Shown: piece after piece, positions 1 to 6,385 of the stretch
How positions within the stretch are numbered: position 1 is the stretch's first letter
Layout of the letters: each line of letters starts with the position of its first letter
NCBI GenBank assembly: GCA_003140115.1
Contig: PLIQ01000393.1
Coordinates: 1-7,921, forward strand
Direction of reading: 5' to 3'
From: Actinomycetota bacterium
GTDB lineage: Bacteria; Actinomycetota; Actinomycetes; Streptosporangiales; Streptosporangiaceae
DNA length: 7,921 nt
Position numbers and translations under genes: made by a program
The notes under the pieces: generated by a model
Databases searched by the model: none
What the model saw: the letters and a program-made list of their open reading frames with translations, nothing else
What the model was told of the DNA's origin: nothing

Positions 1-162
1 AGCCGAACGCATGAGACGCGAGCGACGAAAGTGGCTGCGGTGACCGATGCGCTTCGGGCCCGGGCGCTCCGCGGCCGCTGCGCCGCACCGTAGTTGCGCC
101 GCACGGGCCGCTGCGCCGCGCGGTCGCTGCGCTCCATGGTCCTCGGTCTCGACCGGTGGTGG
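1..162. other. Region downstream of cysN, no gene seen
   Basis: I see no convincing gene here. The stretch is very GC-rich. It holds short imperfect repeats built on GCTGCGCCGC: two 15-bp copies at 73-87 and 106-120 match at 14 of 15 bases, with degenerate copies near 93-103 and 122-135. There is no hairpin followed by a T-run, so I cannot place a terminator for the cys block. Transcription may continue past the left edge, possibly into other sulfur genes, but that cannot be seen. Confidence 0.5.
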
Positions 163-1461
163 TCAGCGGGCGTCGGTGATCATGGCGGCGCCGACCGTGG
201 CGTTCGTGGCCTCGTCGATGAGGATGAGACCGCCGGTGGTCCGGTTCCGGGCGTAGGGATCGCAGAAGATGGGCTGGGTCAGGCGGAGCCGGACCCGGCC
301 GACCTCGTTCAGGCCGAGCTGGGTCGCGGATTCGTCGCGGTGCAGGGTGTTCACGTCGATCCGGTAGTGCAGGTCGGTGACGATGGCCTTGACCGTGCGC
401 GAGGTGTGCTTGACGACCAGCCTGCTGCGCTTGGCCAGGACCTGATCGGAGGACATCCAGCACACCATGGCCTCGATGTCCTGCGCGACGGCGGGCCGGT
501 TGTTCGGGCGGGAGATCATGTCGCCCCGGGAGATGTCCACGTCGTCGTCGAGCAGCAGCGTCACCGACATGGGCGCGAACGCCTCGGCGACCGGCTGGCC
601 GGCCCACTCCACCGCGCGGACCTTGGTGGTGAAGCCGGACGGCAGGTGCAGCACCTCGTCGCCCGGCTTGAGCACGCCGCCCGCGACCTGGCCGGCGTAA
701 CCGCGGTAGTCGTGCAGCGCGGCGTCGGTGGCGGCCTGCGGCCGGATCACGTACTGCACCGGGAACCGGACGTCGATCAGGTTCCGGTCCGAGGCGATGT
801 GCACGTGCTCGAGGTGGTGCAGCAGCGAGGGGCCGTCGTACCAGGGCATGTTGGCCGACCGGTCCACCACGTTGTCCCCGTGCAGCGCGGAGATCGGCAC
901 GAAGGTCAGGTCGCCGATGTCCAGCCGGGTCGCGAACGCGGAGAACTCCTCGCAGATGCGCTCGAACACCTCGGCCTGGTAGTCGACCAGGTCCATCTTG
1001 TTCACCGCGAGCACCATGTGCGGCACCCGCAGCAGCGTGGTCAAGAACGCGTGCCGGCGCGACTGCTCGGTCAGCCCGTTGCGCGCGTCGACCAGCACCA
1101 CGGCCAGGTCGGCCGTTGACGCGCCGGTCACCATGTTGCGCGTGTACTGGATGTGGCCCGGAGTGTCGGCGATGATGAACTTCCGCCGGGGCGTCGCGAA
1201 GTACCGGTAGGCGACGTCGATCGTTATCCCTTGTTCCCGCTCGGCGCGCAGCCCGTCGGTGAGCAGGGCCAGGTTGGTGTAGTCCTCGCCCCGGTCCCGG
1301 CTGGTGCGCTCGACCGCCTCCAGCTGGTCGGCGAAGATCGACTTGGAGTCGTACAGCAGCCGCCCGATCAGCGTCGACTTGCCGTCGTCCACCGATCCGG
1401 CCGTCGCGAACCGCAGGATATCCATCCGGGAGGCCAGCGGCCCGGGACTGACTGCGCTCAT
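163..1461 (-). CDS. cysN: CysN, sulfate adenylyltransferase GTPase subunit
   Basis: This is the GTP-hydrolysing subunit of ATP sulfurylase. With CysD it makes adenosine 5'-phosphosulfate (APS) from sulfate and ATP in the cytosol, using GTP hydrolysis to drive the reaction. The 432-residue product has an EF-Tu-like G domain: P-loop GSVDDGKS at residues 22-29, the GITID switch region at 78-82, DTPGH at 99-103 and NKMD at 154-157, followed by the beta-barrel domains. It ends after these and has no APS kinase (CysC) domain, unlike mycobacterial CysNC. The ATG at 1461 shares one base with the cysD stop (TGATG). A GAGGGG ribosome site lies 8 nt upstream, inside the last cysD codons, which points to translational coupling. 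An in-frame extension to 1899 exists but only shadows cysD. An internal start at Met13 is possible. Confidence 0.96.
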   Translation of the reverse strand: MSAVSPGPLASRMDILRFATAGSVDDGKSTLIGRLLYDSKSIFADQLEAVERTSRDRGEDYTNLALLTDGLRAEREQGITIDVAYRYFATPRRKFIIADTPGHIQYTRNMVTGASTADLAVVLVDARNGLTEQSRRHAFLTTLLRVPHMVLAVNKMDLVDYQAEVFERICEEFSAFATRLDIGDLTFVPISALHGDNVVDRSANMPWYDGPSLLHHLEHVHIASDRNLIDVRFPVQYVIRPQAATDAALHDYRGYAGQVAGGVLKPGDEVLHLPSGFTTKVRAVEWAGQPVAEAFAPMSVTLLLDDDVDISRGDMISRPNNRPAVAQDIEAMVCWMSSDQVLAKRSRLVVKHTSRTVKAIVTDLHYRIDVNTLHRDESATQLGLNEVGRVRLRLTQPIFCDPYARNRTTGGLILIDEATNATVGAAMITDAR

Positions 1462-2372
1462 CAGAAGTACCCCTCGCGCTTGCGGTCTTCCATCGCTGCC
1501 TCGCTGGTCCGGTCGTCGGCCCGGGTCTGGCCGCGCTCGGTGATCCGGGTCGCGGCCACCTCGGCGATCACCTCGGCGACCGTCCCCGCCGTGGACGCGA
1601 CGGCCCCGGTGCAGGTCATGTCGCCGACCGTGCGGTACCGCACGGTGGCGGTGAACAACGGCTCGTCCCCGCCCCTGGTCACGTACGGGTTCTCGGCCAG
1701 CAGCAGGCCGTCCCGCTCGAACACCGGCCGCTGGTGCGCGAAGTAGATGCCGGGCAGGTCCAGCTCTTCCCGCTCGATGTAGGCCCAGACGTCCAGTTCG
1801 GTCCAGTTGGACAGCGGGAACACCCGGATGTGCTCGCCGCGGCGGATCCGGGTGTTGTACAGATTCCACAGCTCGGGCCGCTGGTTCTTCGGATCCCACT
1901 GGCCGAATTCGTCCCGGAACGAGAACACCCGCTCCTTGGCCCTGGCCTTCTCCTCGTCCCGGCGCGCGCCGCCGAACAGCGCGTCGAACCGGTACTCCTC
2001 GATGGCGTCCAGCAGGGTCACCGTCTGCAGCCGGTTCCGGCTGGCGTGCCGGCCGGTCTCCTCGGTCGCACGCCCGGCGTCGATGGAGTCCTGCACGGAC
2101 GCGACGATGAGCCGCACGCCGAGCTCGGCCACCCGGCGGTCGCGGAACTCGAGCACCTCGGGGAAGTTGTGCCCGGTGTCCACGTGCATGACCGGGAACG
2201 GGATCCGGGCCGGCGAGAACGCCTGCTCGGCCAGGGCCAGCATCACGACCGAGTCTTTGCCGCCGGAGAACAGCAGCACGGGCCGCTCGAACTCGGCGGC
2301 GACCTCCCGCATCACGTGGATCGCCTCAGCTTGGAGCACGTCGAGCTGGGACAGCTGGTAATCAGGGCGCAT
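1461..2372 (-). CDS. cysD: CysD, sulfate adenylyltransferase small subunit
   Basis: This is the catalytic, adenylyl-transferring subunit of ATP sulfurylase and acts with CysN in assimilatory sulfate activation. The 303-residue product is of normal family length. The N-type ATP pyrophosphatase PP-loop SGGKDS is at residues 36-41, followed by HVDTGHNFPE at 63-72, the basic GGARRDEEKARAKER segment at 134-148, and RVFPLSNWTELDVW at 183-196. The C-terminus REGYF is typical of CysD. The ATG at 2372 lies inside the end of cysQ, giving an 11-nt overlap. The upstream GGGAAG is only a fair ribosome site, so coupling to cysQ translation is likely. The next gene, cysN, begins on its stop codon, which suits the fixed stoichiometry of a heterodimer. 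Confidence 0.97.
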   Translation of the reverse strand: MRPDYQLSQLDVLQAEAIHVMREVAAEFERPVLLFSGGKDSVVMLALAEQAFSPARIPFPVMHVDTGHNFPEVLEFRDRRVAELGVRLIVASVQDSIDAGRATEETGRHASRNRLQTVTLLDAIEEYRFDALFGGARRDEEKARAKERVFSFRDEFGQWDPKNQRPELWNLYNTRIRRGEHIRVFPLSNWTELDVWAYIEREELDLPGIYFAHQRPVFERDGLLLAENPYVTRGGDEPLFTATVRYRTVGDMTCTGAVASTAGTVAEVIAEVAATRITERGQTRADDRTSEAAMEDRKREGYF

Positions 2373-3348
2373 TGGTGACTTCCCGGATCGCTTGCAGGAG
2401 CACGCCCGCGAGTGCGGGCCGGCAGACCAGGATATCTGGCATCAGCAGGTCGCCCTGGTTGTAAGCCAGCGGCGACCCGTCGATGCGCGACGCGTGGTAC
2501 CCGGCGGCCCGCGCCACCGCGACCGGCGCCGCGGTGTCCCACTCGTAGAACCCGCCCCCGTGCACGTACGCGTCAGCCTGACCGCAGACCACGGCGGCCA
2601 CCTTAGCTCCGGCGGACCCGAGCGGCACCAGTTCCGCATCGATAAGACCAGGAATATCCCGAACGAAGCGTGGTGCTCGCGTCCGGCTCACCACGATCCG
2701 CACCCGGCCGTCGCCGATTCGGACCCGCCCGTCGCCTTCCCGAGTCCCAGCAGTCCCGCCAGCCTCCTCGTGCTGGCCAGCCCCGTCGCTCCGCGCACCG
2801 CCCTCGACCCGATGGAACATCGGTGTCGTTATAGCGGCACCAATGTTCCATCGGTGCTGTTCGCCGGGCGCAGCCGTGGACAGGACGTGGCCTTGGGCGG
2901 GGAGGGCGACGGCGCCAGCGGTGAGGTCTCCGGAGTCGCTGGTGTCGCTCCGTTCCCACAGGGCTACGTGGACGGCCCAGTCGGTGCGGCCCGGCTCGCC
3001 GAACTCCCTGGTCCCGTCCAGCGGGTCCACGATCCAGACCCGGCTCGCGGTCAGCCGCGCCGGGTCGTCGGCGCCCTCCTCGGACAGGACCACGTCGCCG
3101 GGACGGCGGTCCGCGAGTGCCGCGGTCAAGAACTCGTGCGACAGCCGGTCACCCGCCTTGCGCAGCAGGTCCGGCTCGCCGCCCCCGGCCCGCAGCTCGA
3201 GCAGCCGCCGTCCCGCCTCGGCAGCCAGGTCACGGGCGAGCGCGTGATCGTCCCCGCGCCCGGTGTCGCTCATCCCCGTGTCGCTCATCCCCGTGTCGCT
3301 CATCCCTGTGTCGCCCGCCACCGTGTCCCTCATCATTGGGTCGCTCAT
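2362..3348 (-). CDS. cysQ: CysQ, 3'(2'),5'-bisphosphate nucleotidase
   Basis: This is an inositol-monophosphatase-superfamily phosphatase. By family and context it should hydrolyse 3'-phosphoadenosine 5'-phosphate (PAP), the inhibitory by-product of PAPS use, to AMP. Metal-binding motifs are present: LSEEGADD at residues 89-95, WIVDPLDGT at 105-113, and the C-terminal WDTAAP at 270-275. GSAGAK at 244-249 is also typical. At 328 residues it is about 60 longer than mycobacterial CysQ as I recall it (about 267). The excess sits in an N-terminal MSDTG repeat (residues 16-30) and in a long linker (about 158-218) that holds a palindrome-encoded segment and a GDGRVRI duplication. Neither interrupts a motif, so the enzyme is probably active. 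The start is uncertain: Met1 at 3348 overlaps the stop of a 7-codon mini-ORF, but Met16, Met21 and Met26 are possible and no start has a strong ribosome site. It overlaps cysD by 11 nt. Confidence 0.93.
   Translation of the reverse strand: MSDPMMRDTVAGDTGMSDTGMSDTGMSDTGRGDDHALARDLAAEAGRRLLELRAGGGEPDLLRKAGDRLSHEFLTAALADRRPGDVVLSEEGADDPARLTASRVWIVDPLDGTREFGEPGRTDWAVHVALWERSDTSDSGDLTAGAVALPAQGHVLSTAAPGEQHRWNIGAAITTPMFHRVEGGARSDGAGQHEEAGGTAGTREGDGRVRIGDGRVRIVVSRTRAPRFVRDIPGLIDAELVPLGSAGAKVAAVVCGQADAYVHGGGFYEWDTAAPVAVARAAGYHASRIDGSPLAYNQGDLLMPDILVCRPALAGVLLQAIREVTNAP
2695..2736 (-). repeat. 21-bp in-frame tandem duplication in cysQ
   Basis: Two adjacent 21-bp units (2695-2715 and 2716-2736) match at 18 of 21 bases. 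Both encode GDGRVRI, as residues 205-211 and 212-218 of CysQ. The second copy is the one that leads directly into the conserved strand (VRIVVSRTRAP). Two of the three base differences are at third codon positions on the coding strand or are otherwise silent in effect, since the peptide is identical. The duplication is therefore old enough to have drifted while keeping the protein sequence. Confidence 0.85.
2809..2854. repeat. 46-bp palindromic element inside cysQ
   Basis: Arms 2809-2825 and 2838-2854 are inverted complements over 17 positions with one mismatch (C2821 against A2842). That mismatch becomes a G-U pair in the cysQ mRNA, so the RNA stem is continuous. After a mismatched pair, two more pairs (2827/2836 and 2828/2835) close on a short loop around TTATAG. 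The element stays in frame and encodes roughly residues 165-180 of CysQ, in the variable linker between the DPLDGT region and the next conserved strand. Mycobacterial CysQ lacks this segment as I recall it. The size, symmetry and in-frame position suggest an inserted REP- or MITE-like palindromic repeat. I see no second copy in this window. Confidence 0.85.
3259..3318 (-). repeat. 15-bp tandem repeat encoding MSDTG
   Basis: Three 15-bp units (3259-3273, 3274-3288, 3289-3303) each encode MSDTG. A degenerate fourth unit (3304-3318) encodes AGDTG. The array forms residues 11-30 of the annotated CysQ. Because each full unit begins with ATG, it provides three extra in-frame Met codons and makes the true translation start ambiguous. 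Replication slippage is the likely origin, so copy number may vary between strains. Confidence 0.88.
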
Positions 3349-3372
3349 CGGGTCATTGGGTCGCTCATCGGG
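3333..3372 (-). repeat. Exact 20-bp tandem duplication at pth/cysQ junction
   Basis: Units 3333-3352 and 3353-3372 are identical over all 20 bases, and the flanking bases differ, so the duplication has sharp ends. Each unit carries an ATGA. In the pth-proximal copy the TGA ends pth; in the cysQ-proximal copy the ATG starts cysQ. Since 20 is not a multiple of three, the upstream ATG is out of frame with cysQ. Removing one unit restores a direct ATGA overlap between pth and cysQ, which I take to be the ancestral arrangement. Confidence 0.95.
3345..3368 (-). other. 7-codon mini-ORF bridging pth and cysQ
   Basis: An ATG at 3368 overlaps the pth stop as ATGA and encodes MSDPMTR. It stops at TGA 3347-3345, which in turn overlaps the cysQ ATG at 3348 as ATGA. 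A ribosome finishing pth could reinitiate here, translate seven codons, and reinitiate again on cysQ. This relay is created by the 20-bp tandem duplication. Whether it is translated is inference; the codons and overlaps are seen directly. Confidence 0.4.
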
Positions 3373-3958
3373 CCTGCTCCTCGTGGTAGAGGTTCTGGGC
3401 CGCGGCCAGGCCCTGGGTGACCAGGGCCTCGGTGGCGTCCGCGCACCGGTCGATCAGGAACGGGAGCTCCTTGCGCTCGGAAGTGCTGAAGTCGCGCAGC
3501 ACGAAGGCGGCTGGATCCATCCGGCCCGGTGGCCGGCCGATGCCGAACCTGACCCGGTAGTAGTCGCGCGTGCCGAGCGCCTGGGTTATCGAGCGGAGCC
3601 CGTTGTGGCCGTTGTCGCCGCCGCCGAGCTTCAGCCGGACCGCGCCGAACGGGATGTCCAGCTCGTCATGGACGACCACGAGCCGCTCGGGCGGGACCTT
3701 GTAGAACGCGGTCAGCGCCGCGACCGGCCGCCCGGACAGGTTCATGTAGGAGCGCGGCCAGGCCAGGGTGACGGGCACCCCGGCCAGCCGGCCTTCGGCG
3801 ATATCGTTGCCGGACCGGTGCGGCTTGAAGCGCGCCCCGGCACCCTGGGCCCGTTCGGCGAGCACGCCGGTCACCATGTGCCCGACGTTGTGCCGGTGAC
3901 CCGCGTACTCCGGCCCCGGATTGCCCAGGCCGGCAATGATCCAGCGGTCCCCGGTCAG
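3365..3958 (-). CDS. pth: Peptidyl-tRNA hydrolase, probable CTG start
   Basis: This enzyme cleaves the ester bond of peptidyl-tRNAs released from stalled ribosomes, recycling tRNA in the cytosol. The 197-residue product has all the catalytic residues of bacterial Pth: Asn13 in GLGNPG (10-15), His23 in RHNVG, Asn73 in SYMNLSG (70-76), Asp98 in HDELD, and His118/Asn119 in GHNG. The first ATG in frame (3877, residue 28) would remove the GNPG and RHN catalytic segments, so it cannot be the start. The only candidate that fits family length is CTG at 3958, which overlaps the rplY stop as CTGA. GAAGGGGAG lies upstream, with GGAG 8 nt from the CTG. ATT at 3937 is a poorer alternative. The stop overlaps the ATG of a mini-ORF that leads into cysQ. 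Function is certain; the CTG start is likely. Confidence 0.93.
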   Translation of the reverse strand: MTGDRWIIAGLGNPGPEYAGHRHNVGHMVTGVLAERAQGAGARFKPHRSGNDIAEGRLAGVPVTLAWPRSYMNLSGRPVAALTAFYKVPPERLVVVHDELDIPFGAVRLKLGGGDNGHNGLRSITQALGTRDYYRVRFGIGRPPGRMDPAAFVLRDFSTSERKELPFLIDRCADATEALVTQGLAAAQNLYHEEQAR

Positions 3959-4587
3959 CCGGCCTGCTCCCCTTCGCGGGCAGCCGCCTCCACCGACTCG
4001 GGCACCTCGGACGCCGCCTCGTCGGTCTCTTCCGGCGCTTCGGTGGTCCGCGCGATGATGTGCAGGACCAGCGTGTCCGGCTCGACCTGCAGGGTGACGC
4101 CCGGCGGCAGCTTCAGGTCGCTGGCGTGTACCGCCTGGCCGACCTGCATGCCCGTCACGTCGACGTCGATGCCCTGCGGGATGCTGGTCGCCTCGGCCTC
4201 CAGCGGGATCTGCACGAGCTGCTGGTCGAGCATGCCGTCGCCGATCGTGTCGATCTGGCCGATGATCCGGACCGGGATTTCGACGGTGACCTTCTCGCCC
4301 CGGCGGACCAGGATCAGGTCGACGTGCTCGATGAAGCCCCGGACCGGATTGCGCTGCACCGCCTTGGGCAGGGCGATTTCACTGCCCTTGGTCAGGCCGT
4401 CCAGGTACAGCAGCACGTTCGGCGTCTTCAGCGCGAGCATCAGCTGGTGCCCGGGCAGGCTCAGGTGGCGCGTCTCCGTGCCGTGCCCGTACAGCACGGC
4501 GGGCACCCGGCCCTCGCGGCGGCTACGGCGGGCAGCGCCCTTGCCGAACTCCGAGCGAGTCTCGGCGGCGATGTGAACCTCGGGCAC
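3955..4587 (-). CDS. rplY: 50S ribosomal protein L25 / Ctc
   Basis: This is the Ctc/TL5 form of ribosomal protein L25, which binds 5S rRNA in the 50S subunit. The 210-residue product has the N-terminal L25 domain (about 1-92), including the family signature [21 protein letters not shown] (14-34, shown in part by its key residues Gly-Lys-Gly-Ala-Ala-Arg-Arg and the final Tyr-Gly). A C-terminal TL5-type beta domain follows (about 96-180), then an acidic, Glu/Ala-rich tail (182-210) typical of actinobacteria. The start is GTG at 4587, with AGGAG 8 nt upstream, and the protein begins [10 protein letters not shown] as family members do. A longer frame to a TTG at 4740 is not supported. It is the first gene of the tight rplY-pth-cysQ-cysD-cysN block and overlaps pth by 4 nt. 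The rplY-pth pairing is common in bacteria. Confidence 0.95.
   Translation of the reverse strand: MPEVHIAAETRSEFGKGAARRSRREGRVPAVLYGHGTETRHLSLPGHQLMLALKTPNVLLYLDGLTKGSEIALPKAVQRNPVRGFIEHVDLILVRRGEKVTVEIPVRIIGQIDTIGDGMLDQQLVQIPLEAEATSIPQGIDVDVTGMQVGQAVHASDLKLPPGVTLQVEPDTLVLHIIARTTEAPEETDEAASEVPESVEAAAREGEQAG
3967..3975 (-). promoter_or_regulatory. Ribosome binding site for pth (CTG start)
   Basis: The minus strand reads GAAGGGGAG here, inside the last codons of rplY, and its GGAG ends 8 nt before the CTG at 3958. This near-ideal spacing is the main evidence for the non-standard start, together with the CTGA overlap. Confidence 0.6.
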
Positions 4588-4736
4588 GGTGCTGTCTCCT
4601 GTCTCAACGCGATGCGGGTACGAAGTGTAGCCGACGAACCCGGGGGCCTGGACCGGCAACGATTCCGCGGCCTCGGCAACCCGTCCCGCGCCCGGTCTGG
4701 GCGGCCCGTCACCGGCGACCAAAGATCTGACCGTAA
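4588..4736 (-). promoter_or_regulatory. Intergenic region with possible rplY promoter
   Basis: This 149-bp gap between the transporter and rplY is the longest in the left half and the natural place for the promoter of the rplY-cysN block. The minus strand has a TACACT hexamer at 4629-4624, fitting the actinobacterial -10 pattern TANNNT, and it would give a leader of about 30 nt. No good -35 sits 16-19 nt upstream. A weak 5-bp hairpin (4689-4703) has no T-run, so transcription termination of the transporter is not shown. Confidence 0.3.
4596..4600 (-). promoter_or_regulatory. Ribosome binding site for rplY
   Basis: AGGAG on the minus strand lies 8 nt upstream of GTG 4587. It decides the rplY start against the longer reading frame that begins at TTG 4740. 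Confidence 0.75.
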
Positions 4737-6068
4737 TCAAGCTGTCGCTATCTTATCGGCCTTATCGGCGCCCGCCGCCACCGTTCCTTCCGGAGCCAGA
4801 TCAGAAACGTCCCGGACCCGCCGAAGCGGCGAGAAGACGACCAGCAAGTCGGTGGCCCACAACCCGCCGTACGCGATCCATATCGCCGGGCGAAGGCCAA
4901 CGGCCGAACCGATGATCCCGCCCAGCAACCCGCCCACCGGCAAGGTTCCCCAGATAATCCAGCGACTTGCCGCGTTCATCCGGCCGCGCAGCTCCGGCGG
5001 GCAGATCGACTGCCGATAGGCAACCTGCGAAGCGCCGAAGATGGCACAGGCGAAGGCGGACGCACCATAACCGACCACGAACAGCGCTATCCGCCACCCG
5101 GGTTCGGCGAACGGCAGCAGGATCGCCGGAGCACCGAAAGTCAGGTGCGAGAAACACAAGACCCGCGCCGTTCCGATACGACGTCCGATGGACGCGGCCA
5201 GCATGCCGCCCATGATCCCGCCCAGCGCGCCCAGAGCGGTGACCAGGCCGGCCAGGGCAGGGCGCACCTGGAGCACCCGGACGAGGAACAGCAGGTTCAG
5301 GGAAATCTGCATGGCAATGAACAGGTTCCCGGCGGCGGAAGACTCGGTGGTCTTACGGAGAATCGGGCGGCGGGTAATGAACTGCAGGCCTTCGGCCACT
5401 TCGCGGCGTAGCTGCCTGATGCCCGCGGACTTACGTTCCGGCCGAGGTTCAACGACCTTGAGCGAGAGCAGGCAAGTGACCGACACCGCGTACGACAGGG
5501 CATCGGCCGTGATGGCCCGGGCCGCTCCGATGACGGCGACCAGCGCGCTCGCCAGCCCTCTTCCCGATACCTGCCCGAACGAAGCCGACGCGCCGAGCTT
5601 GCCGAAGCCCTCGGTGAGATCCTCCGGGGCCAGCAAGGACGACACGAAGCTTTGCTGGGACACATCGAAGAAGACTGCGCACACTCCCGCGGTCAAAGCC
5701 ACCGCGTAGAGCTGTGCCAGGGTCAGCCGGTGAAAAGCCGCCGCCACCGGCACCGACCCGATGATGACCAGGCGCGCGCAATCGCAGCAGATCATGATCG
5801 GCCGCTTCCGGAGCCGGTCCACCACCACCCCCGCGGGCAGGGCCACCAAGGCGAAGGCGGCGTAGGTGGCCGCGGTCAGCAGGCCGACCTGCAACGGGGA
5901 GGCCCTGAGCACGGCGATGGCGGCCAGCGGCAGGGCGATGGTGGTGACCGCCGAACCCACCAGGCTGATCGTCTGCCCGGTCCACAGGACCACGAACGCC
6001 CGCTGCCGCCACAGGGACCGCCGCGGCAACACCGGTGTCTCCGCGTATTGTGCATCCGTCTGGCGCAT
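4737..6068 (-). CDS. MFS transporter, DHA3/MFS_3 type exporter
   Basis: This 443-residue inner-membrane protein has about 12 hydrophobic segments from residue 23 to 413. It belongs to the major facilitator superfamily, drug:H+ antiporter-3 (MFS_3) branch, related to macrolide and siderophore exporters such as MefA and EntS. VVVDRLRKRP at 81-90 is the motif-A loop between helices 2 and 3. Family-typical segments are SQQSFVSSLLAPEDL (137-151), the small-residue stretch at 163-185, and PPELRGRMNAASRWIIWG (357-374). A long central loop around 205-235 joins the two halves. The substrate cannot be read from the sequence. ATG 6068 is chosen because AGGAG lies 5 nt upstream and the N-terminus is normal; the frame is open to 6236 but that extension is not family-like. 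It follows the small ORF at 6191 by 122 bp. Its GC is between that of the cys block and the upstream gene. Confidence 0.9.
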   Translation of the reverse strand: MRQTDAQYAETPVLPRRSLWRQRAFVVLWTGQTISLVGSAVTTIALPLAAIAVLRASPLQVGLLTAATYAAFALVALPAGVVVDRLRKRPIMICCDCARLVIIGSVPVAAAFHRLTLAQLYAVALTAGVCAVFFDVSQQSFVSSLLAPEDLTEGFGKLGASASFGQVSGRGLASALVAVIGAARAITADALSYAVSVTCLLSLKVVEPRPERKSAGIRQLRREVAEGLQFITRRPILRKTTESSAAGNLFIAMQISLNLLFLVRVLQVRPALAGLVTALGALGGIMGGMLAASIGRRIGTARVLCFSHLTFGAPAILLPFAEPGWRIALFVVGYGASAFACAIFGASQVAYRQSICPPELRGRMNAASRWIIWGTLPVGGLLGGIIGSAVGLRPAIWIAYGGLWATDLLVVFSPLRRVRDVSDLAPEGTVAAGADKADKIATA

Positions 6069-6190
6069 CCCTGCTCCTGCTCGACCCGTCTGCTTACCCT
6101 GGGCGCCCCGGGTCCCGCAGCTGGCTGGCCACAGATGACCCCAAAGCACCGCTCGCCCGACAATCAGCTCCGCACCGGAGCCGCCCAACG
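6069..6190. other. Gap between small ORF and transporter gene
   Basis: No gene is seen here apart from the AGGAG (6078-6074) that serves the transporter ATG at 6068. On the minus strand I find no strong hairpin with a T-run and no convincing promoter. The transporter could be transcribed from upstream or from a promoter I cannot recognise. Confidence 0.4.
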
Positions 6191-6385
6191 TCATGGATGC
6201 CGCATCCTGATGGGTCTTCGCACCACGCTGCCGCATTCATGCTGTTCCGCTCGCGACTCGCCGGTCGGATTCGCCGGAAACTCGAGTACATCTTCGGGTT
6301 TCAGGTTAAGCAGGCCTGGTCTGGCCGGGTATAGAATCGAGCGAGCCTCTTCTATTGACTTGTATTTACTTCCTTGCTCGGGCAC
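6191..6385 (-). CDS. Small hypothetical protein overlapping upstream gene
   Basis: I do not recognise this 64-codon ORF. It begins at GTG 6385, and GGAGG (6395-6391) lies 5 nt upstream. Both the ribosome site and the start are inside the final Gly/Ala/Arg codons of the proteasome-like gene, which it overlaps by 20 nt in another frame. The product is hydrophilic with no membrane segment: SKYKSIEEARSILYPARPG, then LLNLKPEDVLEFPANPTGE, then a basic end. By hand count the GC at codon positions 1, 2 and 3 is about 66, 47 and 58 percent, a pattern consistent with coding DNA of moderate GC. The setting suggests translational coupling to the upstream gene, as for a partner or regulator; that is inference. 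It could also be a chance open frame, since it is short and no homologue is known to me. Confidence 0.5.
   Translation of the reverse strand: MPEQGSKYKSIEEARSILYPARPGLLNLKPEDVLEFPANPTGESRAEQHECGSVVRRPIRMRHP

Noticed and set aside
55..78. Short perfect palindromes (CGGGCCCG, GCGGCCGC)
   Set aside because: Eight-base GC palindromes are expected by chance in sequence of this composition.
94..1119. 341-codon plus-strand open frame opposite cysN
   Set aside because: It is antisense to conserved CysN motifs and has a repetitive Val/Asp/Gly/His-rich product typical of shadow frames in high-GC DNA.
1462..1899. In-frame 5' extension of cysN (146 extra codons)
   Set aside because: It overlaps cysD in another frame and is Arg/Gly/Pro-rich; the ATG at 1461 has a ribosome site and the family-like N-terminus.
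3365..3877. Short pth model starting at ATG 3877
   Set aside because: It would lack the GNPG and RHN segments that contain catalytic Asn13 and His23.
2392..4576. Long plus-strand open frames opposite cysQ, pth and rplY
   Set aside because: They lie antisense to three well-supported genes and have low-complexity products with no recognisable motif.
4588..4740. Extended rplY from TTG 4740
   Set aside because: GTG 4587 has AGGAG 8 nt upstream and begins the known L25 domain; the extension is not family-like.
6069..6236. Extended transporter start at 6236
   Set aside because: The added 56 residues are not typical of the family, and ATG 6068 has its own AGGAG.
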